Shown: positions 46,821-55,352 of the stretch, piece by piece | Layout of the letters: each line of letters opens with the position of its first letter | Position numbering within the stretch: position 1 is the stretch's first letter | Source of the DNA: Acidianus brierleyi | GTDB taxonomy: Archaea > Thermoproteota > Thermoprotei_A > Sulfolobales > Sulfolobaceae | Length of the DNA: 64,000 nucleotides | NCBI RefSeq assembly: GCF_003201835.2 | Contig: NZ_CP029289.2 | Coordinates: forward strand, 186,001 to 250,000 | Direction of reading: 5' to 3' | Position numbers and translations under genes: made by a program | Notes under the pieces: generated by a model | The model's database searches: none | The model's input: the letters and a program-made list of their open reading frames with translations, nothing else | Told to the model about the DNA's origin: nothing

Positions 46821-49407
46821 TAATATATATTTAAAAAATTTTTTAAGTCATACAGAAAATTCTGTAAGTTTTAAAGGAAAAGTGAATGTAATAATAGGAC
46901 ATAATGGTGCTGGAAAGACTTCTATTATCGATGGAATAGTATATGCTCTATATAGGGAGAGTAATAGAGCTAAAGCTAATAATCTAATAAAATTAGGTAC
47001 GTCTAGTGCAACAATAAATCTTACAATTTCAAATGATAACAGTAAAATAATAGTAAAACGAAACATACCAAGTGGCACTAGCGACATTTTATATATTAAT
47101 AATTCTGCAACGGCTCGAGGAGCTGAAAAAGTTACTGAAGAGCTAGAGAAAATTATGCAAATGGATAGAGATGTTATGTTATCTACTATAATAGTTAGAC
47201 AAGGAGAAATAGAAGACATCTTTAGAAATTTAACCAACGTTATGAAAAATATTATGAAAATAGAAAATATGGAAAAACTTACGGAAAGTACAGGACCCAT
47301 TTTCTCTGTATTAAAAGATATAAACTCTAAATTAGAATATATTGAAAAAAGTGAGAAAGAATATAATGATGTAAAAATTAGTTTAACAGATCTCAAAAAT
47401 AAGTATGTAGCTCTAAATGAAGAATTAAAAGATCTTAATGAAAAAGAGAAGGAAATTAATGAAAAAGAGAAGGAAATTAATGAAAAATATGATAAACTCA
47501 CAATGATACAAACTAAATACAATTCACTAAAAAATATGTTAATTGATAAGGAGAATAATTTAAAGAAAATTCTACAAGAACTCGAAAAAATGGGTGATCT
47601 TGAGAAAAATAAGCAAGATGTGGAAAATAAAATAAATAAGTTAGCTGGAATAGAGCAAGCTAGAAATCTATTTGATGAGTTAAAAAGAATTACTAAGGAA
47701 TTGGATATGGAGAATAGTGATAAAAATAAGTTAGAAATAGAAATTAGTAGTATAGAAAAATCCTTACAGAGAAAAGAGCAAATATCTAATGAATATCTAA
47801 GATATGTAGAAATAGAACAACTACTAGAGGATTTAGAAAATGAAGAAAAAGACTATAATAATAAACTCTCTGAAAAGAAAATTAGAGAAAAAAGAATTAA
47901 TGACCTAAGAGAGAAACTTAACAGAATAAAAATAGAGAATTTAGATGAAATACAAAAAAATATAGACGAACTAGATAAAAGGATCTCTGATTTACGTACG
48001 CAGAAGGGGCAGTCACAAGCCGAATTAAACGAAGCTGAAAAAATACTTACCGGATTTAAAGATATAAAAGATAATAAATGTCCATTATGTAAAAGACCTT
48101 TAGATGAAGAACATAGAACAAAGTTAATGCAAGAAGCTAATGAAAAATACGCTGAAAAGAAAAAGGAAATTAAAGATTTAGATAAAAAAATAAGTGAGGC
48201 TCAGTCCGAAAAGGATAATTTGACTAGAAAATTAGATAACTATAGAAAGAATCAAACAATATATAACCAAATATCGCATGATTTAAATGACGAAGAAGAA
48301 AAACTTAAGGAATTAGAAGAAAAACTTAAGGAATTAGAAGAAAAACACAATTATTATCAAAATTTAAAATTAGAAGAGAAAAGATTAAAACAATTCTATG
48401 AGGAGTACATGACGTTACGGAATATCACTGAAGATTATCTAAATTCCAAAAAACAACAGCTTAATAACATAAGCAAAATAATCATTGAAAAGAAAAATCG
48501 TATTGACGAAATTAAAACTAAATTAGGGAATTTAACTGAACAAGATATTTCAGATAAACTAAAGGAATTAAACGAAGCTAAGAATGAGTTACAAAAAATA
48601 AATATCCAGATAGGTAAAAAGAAAACTTATATGGAAAATTTACAGAATTTACAAGAAAGTATAGATCAAATTAAAAGCGATATATCCAAGATAAATTTTT
48701 CAGAAGAAGAATACCAGGAAGTCAAACAGGAACGAGAAAATATTCTCAAAGAACAAAAAGATATTATATCCAAAATCTCAGAGATAAAAGGAAAATTAGA
48801 GCAGATATCTATTAGCATAAAAGAGAAAGAGAATAAGCTTACTGAAATAGAAAATACTATAAAAGATAAGACTAAGTTGGAAAACGCTAAGAAAAAACTT
48901 CAAAAATTAAGAGAAGATTTAGGAGAAAAAGGATTGCAAAACTATATAATATCTGCAGTAAAAACAAAAATAGAAAATAATCTTAATGAGATAGCTCCAA
49001 TGTTTAATCTTGCTTTTACTAGAATTTCTTTAAATTTCGATGCCTCCACAAGAGGACAGAAAATAAAAGCTAATATTTCGGCATACGATAATTACGGCAG
49101 AGAATTTTCTATAGATATGTTAAGTGGTGGAGAAAAAATCTCTATAGCACTAGCATTAAGATTAGCCATAGCAAAATCGCTAATGGATACTGTTGGTTTC
49201 ATGATATTAGATGAACCTACTATACACCTTGATGATGAAAGAAGAAAGGAATTAATGAATGTTATAAGAAGCTCTTTAGATATGGTGCCACAAATTATTA
49301 TAGTTACTCATGATGATGAAATCTTGGAAATAGGAGATTATGTAATAAGATTGGAAAAAAGAGGATCGGAAAGTAAAGTATTCGAAGAGGTTCCAGGGAA
49401 TGATTGA
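46810..49407 (+). CDS. rad50: Rad50 SMC-like ATPase with zinc hook
   Basis: Rad50 binds and tethers DNA ends with Mre11. Walker A is GHNGAGKTS (30-38) and the Q-loop is VRQGEIEDI. A long coiled coil is broken by the zinc hook CPLC (Cys424, Cys427), and then come the ABC signature LSGGEKISIALALRL and Walker B FMILDEPTIHLDDE. The ATG at 46810 starts MRIDNIYLKNFLSH, the normal Rad50 N-terminus; an upstream GTG at 46798 is not needed. The 865 aa are typical. The coiled coil contains two exact 21-bp tandem duplications, listed separately. Confidence 0.97.
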   Translation: MRIDNIYLKNFLSHTENSVSFKGKVNVIIGHNGAGKTSIIDGIVYALYRESNRAKANNLIKLGTSSATINLTISNDNSKIIVKRNIPSGTSDILYINNSATARGAEKVTEELEKIMQMDRDVMLSTIIVRQGEIEDIFRNLTNVMKNIMKIENMEKLTESTGPIFSVLKDINSKLEYIEKSEKEYNDVKISLTDLKNKYVALNEELKDLNEKEKEINEKEKEINEKYDKLTMIQTKYNSLKNMLIDKENNLKKILQELEKMGDLEKNKQDVENKINKLAGIEQARNLFDELKRITKELDMENSDKNKLEIEISSIEKSLQRKEQISNEYLRYVEIEQLLEDLENEEKDYNNKLSEKKIREKRINDLREKLNRIKIENLDEIQKNIDELDKRISDLRTQKGQSQAELNEAEKILTGFKDIKDNKCPLCKRPLDEEHRTKLMQEANEKYAEKKKEIKDLDKKISEAQSEKDNLTRKLDNYRKNQTIYNQISHDLNDEEEKLKELEEKLKELEEKHNYYQNLKLEEKRLKQFYEEYMTLRNITEDYLNSKKQQLNNISKIIIEKKNRIDEIKTKLGNLTEQDISDKLKELNEAKNELQKINIQIGKKKTYMENLQNLQESIDQIKSDISKINFSEEEYQEVKQERENILKEQKDIISKISEIKGKLEQISISIKEKENKLTEIENTIKDKTKLENAKKKLQKLREDLGEKGLQNYIISAVKTKIENNLNEIAPMFNLAFTRISLNFDASTRGQKIKANISAYDNYGREFSIDMLSGGEKISIALALRLAIAKSLMDTVGFMILDEPTIHLDDERRKELMNVIRSSLDMVPQIIIVTHDDEILEIGDYVIRLEKRGSESKVFEEVPGND
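47437..47478 (+). repeat. Exact 21-bp tandem duplication in rad50 coiled coil
   Basis: Two adjacent copies of a 21-bp unit starting AATGAAAAAGAG, encoding NEKEKEI twice and followed by a partial third copy (NEK). One copy equals one heptad. Confidence 0.92.
48301..48342 (+). repeat. Second exact 21-bp tandem duplication in rad50
   Basis: Two adjacent copies of a 21-bp unit starting AAACTTAAGG, encoding the heptad KLKELEE twice, in the coiled-coil arm on the other side of the zinc hook. Confidence 0.92.
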
Positions 49408-50392
49408 TAAAGCTTACAAAGAATTAGCAGAAAATTACGATAATCTAAAAAATCAATTAAAAACTTTTTATAAAAATATTGGGAAAGAAGTTTCGAATAA
49501 AGTGAAAGAAATATGGATTCCTTACACACCGAAATCATCAATAAAAAAATATCTAGCTATTGATGGAGGAGAATTCGTAAAAGAAATGAGAGTTGGAACA
49601 ATATTTATAGTAAACGCTGAAGCTATATTAAGTAATGGTATAAATTCTGAACCGATAGATACATATACAAAAGTAGGTGTTTTTAGGCCAGGTAATCTAG
49701 CAAAAGAAAGAGTTTCAGAATTAATGGCAACAGTTGAAACTAAATTGGCATTAAAAAATAGTGATAAGTCAGATTTTATTTTAATGGACGGAAGTTTTAA
49801 TAAGAAACTAAATAAAGGTAAAGGAATAGAATCAAACCTTGAATATTCCTTAGATGACATAAATTCTCTTAAGTTTTATGATGAAAACGAAATGTACAAA
49901 TCATTAATAGTAGAAAAACAGATAACCATTTCTAAACTTATTAATGAGCTAGATAAGAGAGTATTATGGATATCAAAAACTAGTAGAAGTAGAGACATAT
50001 TTCTCCAACAACTATCTGATTTAGTAATTCTAGAAACTTTCACATATGAGACAGGCTATACATTACCTGTATGTAAGAGGATTAATCAGGATGATTTAGT
50101 AACTCATCCACTTGTTAATTTATCGGATTTTAATGTATGTACTTCTTTTATTCGTCTAAAAAATGGCAAAAAGATTCTTAGACTAGATATAGTATCTAAA
50201 GATAAAATAGAAGAGAAATATATACAGCAAATTATAGATAATTTAAGCCCAGTAAGTATTAAGGGATATCCGTATCCTTTATTAAAAGTTCATTATGACG
50301 TAAAGGTAAACATAAAGGATAGAGAAAGAATTACACGAATGTTAGGATTATCTAGATCTGGAGTCGATTGGTGGCCAAATCAATTTTTCTGA
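49400..50392 (+). CDS. nurA: NurA 5'-3' nuclease
   Basis: NurA is the dimeric nuclease that HerA threads DNA into, producing 3' single-stranded tails. The 330-aa protein has the RNase-H-like NurA core: YLAIDGGEFVKE (first catalytic Asp at about residue 53), FILMDGSFNKK (second Asp) and a C-terminal LLKVHYDVKVNIKDRERI with the last acidic residue. It overlaps rad50 by 8 bp and closes the herA operon. Its 3' end overlaps the convergent CDF transporter gene by 13 bp. Confidence 0.95.
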   Translation: MIDKAYKELAENYDNLKNQLKTFYKNIGKEVSNKVKEIWIPYTPKSSIKKYLAIDGGEFVKEMRVGTIFIVNAEAILSNGINSEPIDTYTKVGVFRPGNLAKERVSELMATVETKLALKNSDKSDFILMDGSFNKKLNKGKGIESNLEYSLDDINSLKFYDENEMYKSLIVEKQITISKLINELDKRVLWISKTSRSRDIFLQQLSDLVILETFTYETGYTLPVCKRINQDDLVTHPLVNLSDFNVCTSFIRLKNGKKILRLDIVSKDKIEEKYIQQIIDNLSPVSIKGYPYPLLKVHYDVKVNIKDRERITRMLGLSRSGVDWWPNQFF

Positions 50393-51177
50393 TCTTCTCT
50401 TTTGGATTCAAACTGTATAGTTACATGATTTATATTAAATTTTTGCGAAAGAATTTTTTCTATTTTTTCTCTTTTTATATCGAGTTCCCTCAGTGTAACG
50501 TCCGGATTCTCTTCTACATGTAAAGTAGCAATTCTCATATGATCACAAAGTGCCCACACATGAATATGATGAGCACCAGGAAATATTTCCCTTATATTTT
50601 TTTCTATCATTGTAATATCTACAGGAGATTTTTCCATTAGAACGTCTAATGATATTTTTATAGTATTAACGTTCAAAAGTAACATAACTAATACCACTAA
50701 TAGTGCTGTAATTAGATCTATTATATTCTTAAAATTATAGAATATTGATATGAAAGCTCCAAAACCTCCTATTAAGTATCCAATTATATCAGATATAGTA
50801 TGAAGCCTAATCCCTCTCTCCTTATGATTTATTGTTAGTAATAATATTAAAGAAACTAAAATTGAACTAATAACTACTAGAGATGAATTTTCTATTATTT
50901 TAAATTCAACATAAACTATGGAAAGAATGACCGACAATATTGTGCCTATAAATACAATACTAGTATTGACTAATGCTGATAAAACCTCGAGTCTATGAAG
51001 CCCGTATGTATAGTTAGAATTTTTCATAAAATAAACAGCTAATATGGAAAAACTCACTGTAATAGCATCAAATAATGCATGCAAGGACTCAGCTAAAGCT
51101 ATAACGTTTTTGGATAAAATAAATATCATCAAAAGTATTGAAAATACTAGCCAAAAACTAAATACTGATTTTTCCAT
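50380..51177 (-). CDS. Cation diffusion facilitator (CDF) metal transporter
   Basis: A membrane exporter of divalent metals such as Zn, Fe, Mn or Cd, driven by proton exchange. The 265-aa protein has six hydrophobic spans. The metal-site helices show ESLHALFDAITVSF (H-x3-D, TM2) and LHTISDIIGYLIG (H-x3-D, TM5). A cytosolic C-terminal domain (PGAHHIHVWALCDHMRIATL) has the usual His-rich metal-sensing strands. The metal cannot be deduced. Confidence 0.92.
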   Translation of the reverse strand: MEKSVFSFWLVFSILLMIFILSKNVIALAESLHALFDAITVSFSILAVYFMKNSNYTYGLHRLEVLSALVNTSIVFIGTILSVILSIVYVEFKIIENSSLVVISSILVSLILLLTINHKERGIRLHTISDIIGYLIGGFGAFISIFYNFKNIIDLITALLVVLVMLLLNVNTIKISLDVLMEKSPVDITMIEKNIREIFPGAHHIHVWALCDHMRIATLHVEENPDVTLRELDIKREKIEKILSQKFNINHVTIQFESKREDQKN

Positions 51178-51186
51178 TAATATTTT

Positions 51187-51792
51187 TTAGCTATTGATAG
51201 CTTTTATACCTTTAACACATACATAAGACCCGCTAGAATCTAGTCTTGGCTCTTCTTCTTTTTCTTGATCAAAAGGAGAATACGTGAGTGTAGATATTAT
51301 TTTAATTATTCTGTAATATTTACTAATGTATTTAATAAGTTCATCTTTTGATATAAAATGAGCTTTAGAATAGTATTTATGCCCTTTCTTACCTAATTCT
51401 TCATAAAACTCTCCCCACGGTGAATCCTTAGCTACTATACATGTATTAATCTCATTAGCTACTCTCCAAATTTCTCTTATAAATGCCTCTACATCACTTA
51501 TAAAACATATTGTTACTGATATGAAAGCGCATTTTACTGCATTATCTCTAATAGGAAGATACAAAGCATCTGCTACTATTTTATCATTCTCAACGTCTTT
51601 AAGCATGAATTCTGAAATATCTATAGAAATTGTTCTACCTTTCATTACTTCATGAAACACTGCTGGTCCAGAGCCTATATCTAGGCAGTCATTTAAGTTT
51701 AGTAATTCCACTGCTTTCTTTTCAGTATTATAGATTTTTATGTGTTTTATATACCAACCCTTATATTCGTTAGGATTATTAAATATTTCCAT
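51187..51792 (-). CDS. Class I SAM-dependent methyltransferase
   Basis: A Rossmann-fold methyltransferase. Motif I is CLDIGSGPAVFHEVM (about 35-49), the acidic motif II lies at GRTISIDISEFML, and post-motif strands include DALYLPIRDNAVKCAFISVT. It resembles the UbiE/YcgJ type that acts on small molecules. It overlaps the upstream gene for a Cys-containing protein by 14 bp. The substrate is unknown. Confidence 0.85.
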   Translation of the reverse strand: MEIFNNPNEYKGWYIKHIKIYNTEKKAVELLNLNDCLDIGSGPAVFHEVMKGRTISIDISEFMLKDVENDKIVADALYLPIRDNAVKCAFISVTICFISDVEAFIREIWRVANEINTCIVAKDSPWGEFYEELGKKGHKYYSKAHFISKDELIKYISKYYRIIKIISTLTYSPFDQEKEEEPRLDSSGSYVCVKGIKAINS

Positions 51793-52258
51793 TATTATCT
51801 TGTTTTATAGAAAGTTTAATAAGTATTAGTGTTACATTTAGCTTATCTTCTATTTCATTAAGAAAATACATTAATTCTTCTTTCCTTCTCTTTAGCGAAG
51901 AAGAATTATACATGAATTCATTTAATCGAGATTCTATATATTCTATTTCTTTTACTATATTATTTTTTATTTTCTCATAATACGAATATATCTCTAGCAA
52001 ATCTGTTATTGAATATAAATTTTCATTCCTTATGGAGAAAAAAGGACATATAAAACAGAGTACTGGATGAGGATTTATCTTATTCTCAGACCTCCAAATA
52101 GTAACTATATTTTCTTTTATATTTATTCTACTACAGAAACCATTGGTAAAGTATGCACAAGAATCTTTCCTACTTTTTCCCTCATATTCAATTTGTTCAT
52201 AATTCTTTATTTTAGAAGAAAGAAAGACATCTAATATTTTCAGCCTAAACTCCTCCAT
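51779..52258 (-). CDS. Hypothetical protein with four cysteines and coiled coil
   Basis: This 159-aa protein is not recognised. The N-terminal half has SCAYFTNGFC and, about 35 residues later, CFICPFF, so four cysteines could bind zinc or an iron-sulfur cluster. The C-terminal half is a long helix (YYEKIKNNIVKEIEYIESRL, then SSLKRRKEELMYFLNEIEDK), likely a coiled coil. It is coupled to the methyltransferase gene by a 14-bp overlap, suggesting a joint role. Confidence 0.7.
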   Translation of the reverse strand: MEEFRLKILDVFLSSKIKNYEQIEYEGKSRKDSCAYFTNGFCSRINIKENIVTIWRSENKINPHPVLCFICPFFSIRNENLYSITDLLEIYSYYEKIKNNIVKEIEYIESRLNEFMYNSSSLKRRKEELMYFLNEIEDKLNVTLILIKLSIKQDNNGNI

Positions 52259-52560
52259 ACATAATATTATAACTTACTAGAATTAATATCTTGCAAATTA
52301 CTATAGAGCTATTGAAACGTATTACTTCAATAGTCTTACGATTTCAAGTGAAATTCTTAGTTGATAGAAATGATTTAATAATATTATCTAAACTTCTATG
52401 TTTACAGCAAAGTTGAAGAAGTATCATTTGAAGTTATTAACGAATTTTACTATAGCATCAAATGATTGTAAAAAGGTGTATTTGAATAGTAAAGAAGTTG
52501 CTAAATAATTAACTAAAAAACTGGAATGATTTTTTAAGCTTTGATATCTATAAACAAAAT
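52259..52560. other. Intergenic region between divergent genes
   Basis: About 300 bp between the Cys-containing protein gene (minus) and the four-CBS gene (plus). I see no RNA gene. A TATA-like TTTTTTAAGC at about 52531-52540 sits the usual distance before the ATG at 52561. Confidence 0.45.
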
Positions 52561-53367
52561 ATGGGAATAATTAGAGAATCAGTAATTTTACGTCCTTATG
52601 ATTCGATACTTTACGCAATAAAAGTAATGATAATGGAATCTGTACCAAAAGCTGTAGTAACTGACGAGAAACAATACCCGCTTGGTTTTTTAACACAGAA
52701 GGACATCATAAGATTTCTTTTTGAAAAATCAGAGAAAAGAAACCTAAAAGATATATTTATTTCAGAAGCTATGAGAAAGGATTTCATTTGTGTCAATCAA
52801 TCAATAGATCCACTAGAAGCTGCACAAGTAATAATAGATAAAAAACAGCCTCTTCTTATAGTATGTTCTGATGAAGATAAGTATATTGGAATGATAATAA
52901 AAAGCGACCTTAATAGTTTCTATTCCAGTCAAATAAAAGGTCTTCAGAAAGTATCAGAATATATGACAGCACCTGCAATTACTGTAAGTCCTAAGGAAGA
53001 TTTATTCAACGCAATAAAAATCATTTTAGAAAAAAATCTGAGTAGACTTATTGTTTTTGATGATAAAATAGAAGGAACTATAACTACTACGGATCTATTG
53101 TATATGGCTCCCATAATAAAATATAAAGATGTAAAAATAGAGGTTGCAGATGTAATGAGCCCAAATCTTATAGTAATAGACGAAGAAGAGGACTTGTCTA
53201 ATGCTGCTAAACTTATGGCATCAAGAAAAATTAAAGGTATACCGGTTGTTAAAAAAGACGGTACACTTTCTGGAGTAATTACAACTACAGATATCGTAAA
53301 AGCATTATTAGATGATAAAGTTAGAAGATATCTATATGAAATAAAAATGTATACTTCTACCTTTTAG
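52561..53367 (+). CDS. Four-CBS-domain protein (two Bateman modules)
   Basis: The 268-aa protein is made of four CBS domains, at about 1-65, 68-120, 125-180 and 190-250, for example PLGFLTQKDIIRF and GTLSGVITTTDIVKALL. Tandem Bateman modules bind AMP, ATP or SAM and act as energy sensors or regulators of other proteins. No catalytic domain is attached. The gene is leaderless by TATA spacing and converges with the thiamine-binding-type gene. Confidence 0.9.
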   Translation: MGIIRESVILRPYDSILYAIKVMIMESVPKAVVTDEKQYPLGFLTQKDIIRFLFEKSEKRNLKDIFISEAMRKDFICVNQSIDPLEAAQVIIDKKQPLLIVCSDEDKYIGMIIKSDLNSFYSSQIKGLQKVSEYMTAPAITVSPKEDLFNAIKIILEKNLSRLIVFDDKIEGTITTTDLLYMAPIIKYKDVKIEVADVMSPNLIVIDEEEDLSNAAKLMASRKIKGIPVVKKDGTLSGVITTTDIVKALLDDKVRRYLYEIKMYTSTF

Positions 53368-53660
53368 GTTTTTATAACTTCTAGTTTATGCTCTATTGAG
53401 TTTTCTTTATCTCTTCTATCATCTATCTTCATAAAACTAACTATTCTTTTAATACCCTCAGAAGCTAAAGCATCATCAATATCTTTTAAAATATACCCTA
53501 ATTGAGTAATATCATCTAATTCTAAGCTTGTCATAGAAGGAGCTGGATAGAATTTTATTCCCTTTGATTTTAGCACATCGTAGACTATTTTTACATATTT
53601 AGATATACTTGTAGTTCCAGTTCCTATAGGTTCTACACTTATATCAACTATGTATTTCAT
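53364..53660 (-). CDS. MTH1187/YkoF-type (thiamine-binding) family protein
   Basis: The 98-aa protein starts YIVDISVEPIGTGTTSISKY and has KSKGIKFYPAPSMTSLELDD and LASEGIKRIVSFMKIDDRRD, the pattern of the MTH1187 (DUF77) ferredoxin-like family. Members bind thiamine or related small molecules. Its 3' end overlaps the four-CBS gene by 4 bp. Confidence 0.85.
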   Translation of the reverse strand: MKYIVDISVEPIGTGTTSISKYVKIVYDVLKSKGIKFYPAPSMTSLELDDITQLGYILKDIDDALASEGIKRIVSFMKIDDRRDKENSIEHKLEVIKT

Positions 53661-53748
53661 AATAATATCTAACCTAAAGACTGTTAAAATAACTTTCGTA
53701 ACGCTAATGGCAAATTTTAAATTACTATAAGATAATAGTAGCTATAGA

Positions 53749-54153
53749 ATGGAAACTGATAATGTTGAATTATTGAGAAAGAAGGGATTGAAAGTAACTC
53801 CACAAAGAATTGCTATCTTAAAACTCCTAAATAGAGGTGGGCATTTCAACGGAGAGCAAATTTTTGAGGAACTGAAAAAAACTGAACCTAGCATAAGTTT
53901 ATCTACTGTATATAATACGCTCGACGTTCTAGAAAAATCTGGAATAATAAATTCTTTTGAAGCTAACGGAATAACATGGTACGAGATGAGAAGAATACCA
54001 CATATAAATGTATTTTGCATAGATACTAACGAAATAATTGATATGGATGTAAATTTGGAAAGTATAAGTGAACAATTAAATGAGAAAGGAATAAAAGTGA
54101 TTAACTTAAGCCTTGTAGCTTATGCAGAATGCTCTAGTTTGAAAGAACATTAA
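53749..54153 (+). CDS. Fur-family transcriptional regulator with degenerate metal site
   Basis: The N-terminal winged helix is typical of Fur/PerR: LRKKGLKVTPQRIAILKLLN, then GEQIFEELKKTEPSISLSTV and YNTLDVLEKSGII. In the dimerisation domain the usual HHDHxxCxxCG region reads PHINVFCIDTNEIIDMD, so only one His and one Cys of the motif remain and the second Cys is Thr. A single further Cys (AECSS) is near the C-terminus. It may use a different metal set or redox sensing. It converges with the nucleoside hydrolase gene (20-bp overlap). Confidence 0.88.
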   Translation: METDNVELLRKKGLKVTPQRIAILKLLNRGGHFNGEQIFEELKKTEPSISLSTVYNTLDVLEKSGIINSFEANGITWYEMRRIPHINVFCIDTNEIIDMDVNLESISEQLNEKGIKVINLSLVAYAECSSLKEH

Positions 54154-55048
54154 AGAGCGTTTTTATAAAATTTTCTCTATTTGCCTCTAGAACAATTTCT
54201 GCATTACACTTTCTTTTAGAGTTTTTATAAAAATCTATCAGCATTGCTCCCCTTGATATTGAACAAGTTTCTACATCAACAAAATATTTCTTAGACTTTA
54301 ATATAGAAGAATTATCATATGCTAAATAAACTGTTAAAGAATCTGTTTGAACACTTCCTGGAGCACCATGAGCTTTAGAATATTCCCTTAAAGTGCTATT
54401 TACTGAAACAAAGAAATTAGAGGATCTAGTGTTTAATTTTTCAATTTTATTCCATAAGTTATCATCTATAAAGGCAGCATCTTCAGTTACTTCCCAGGGT
54501 ACTATAGTAATATCAAAGCCAGCGTGCAACACTATCTTTGCTGCTTCTGGATCTACCCAAAAATTAAACTCTGCTATGCACGTTGTATTACCTCTACTAA
54601 ATGCTCCACCCATTATCCAGACCTTTCTTATTCGTTGAACAATTGATGGATCTTTCAAATAGGCCAATGCTAAGTTGGTTAGGGGAGATACCGCCAGAAT
54701 TTCTAGGTTATCGTACTCCTTTGACAATCTTATTATAGCATCTACTGCGTGCTCTTTCTCTGCCTTCCTATTAGATTCTAAATGCTCTATTTTTCCCATA
54801 CCTTTTTTGCCATGAACTTCCTCCACTGTTTTCCAAATACCTAATATTGGTCTAGAGCTTCCCATAAATACTGGAACGTCCATATTAAAATATTCTAAAG
54901 TAAAAAGTGCATTTTTTACTTCTTGTTCAAAGTTTACATTTCCTGAAACTATTGTAACTCCTACTAAATTGAAAAGTTTAGAAGCTAATAGAATTGCTAT
55001 AGTGTCATCGCTAGCCGTATCTGAATCTAATATTACATTTCTAGCCAT
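54134..55048 (-). CDS. Nucleoside hydrolase (IUNH family)
   Basis: This enzyme hydrolyses ribonucleosides to ribose and base. The N-terminal Ca-binding motif is ILDSDTASDDTIAILLA, a slight variant of the usual DTDxGxDDxxA. Other conserved parts are EILAVSPLTNLALAYLKDPS, VWIMGGAF and AEFNFWVDPEAAKIVLHAG (N-x-W-x-D-P-E/x). The 304 aa are normal. Base preference cannot be deduced. Confidence 0.93.
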   Translation of the reverse strand: MARNVILDSDTASDDTIAILLASKLFNLVGVTIVSGNVNFEQEVKNALFTLEYFNMDVPVFMGSSRPILGIWKTVEEVHGKKGMGKIEHLESNRKAEKEHAVDAIIRLSKEYDNLEILAVSPLTNLALAYLKDPSIVQRIRKVWIMGGAFSRGNTTCIAEFNFWVDPEAAKIVLHAGFDITIVPWEVTEDAAFIDDNLWNKIEKLNTRSSNFFVSVNSTLREYSKAHGAPGSVQTDSLTVYLAYDNSSILKSKKYFVDVETCSISRGAMLIDFYKNSKRKCNAEIVLEANRENFIKTLFNVLSN

Positions 55049-55352
55049 AAATTGAGTAAAGATAGATCAATATTTATGATTTTGGCCTATCTAGAAGGAT
55101 AGTTCTACCATTAATATATATTTATGTTTAAAAATATCATTTAATATATTTTGAATTATCATATGGAAAGTTATTTCCTATTGCGCTGTTTAGTTTATAT
55201 TCAATAATTTAAAGGCAAGACAGCAGAGTGAAGAATCAAAACCATTCACAGTTGTAACTTGCCATTATATTGCTAACCAGGTAAATATTGAGGTATACAT
55301 GGTGTAAGTTCATGGAAAAGATTTTTTAATTATATTTCAATACACTATCTAG
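55049..55352. other. Intergenic region with a nested inverted repeat
   Basis: About 300 bp between divergent genes. At 55214-55263 a two-part stem, GGCAAG/CTTGCC outside and GTGAA/TTCAC inside, is separated by two 8-nt arms of equal length, with a TATA-like TTTATAT about 15-20 bp before it. It could be a small RNA or an operator. Nothing else stands out. Confidence 0.4.

Noticed and set aside
46848..47522. A long minus-strand frame inside rad50, rich in Ser, Leu and Phe
   Set aside because: It is the antisense of a Lys/Glu-rich coiled coil, which always gives such text.
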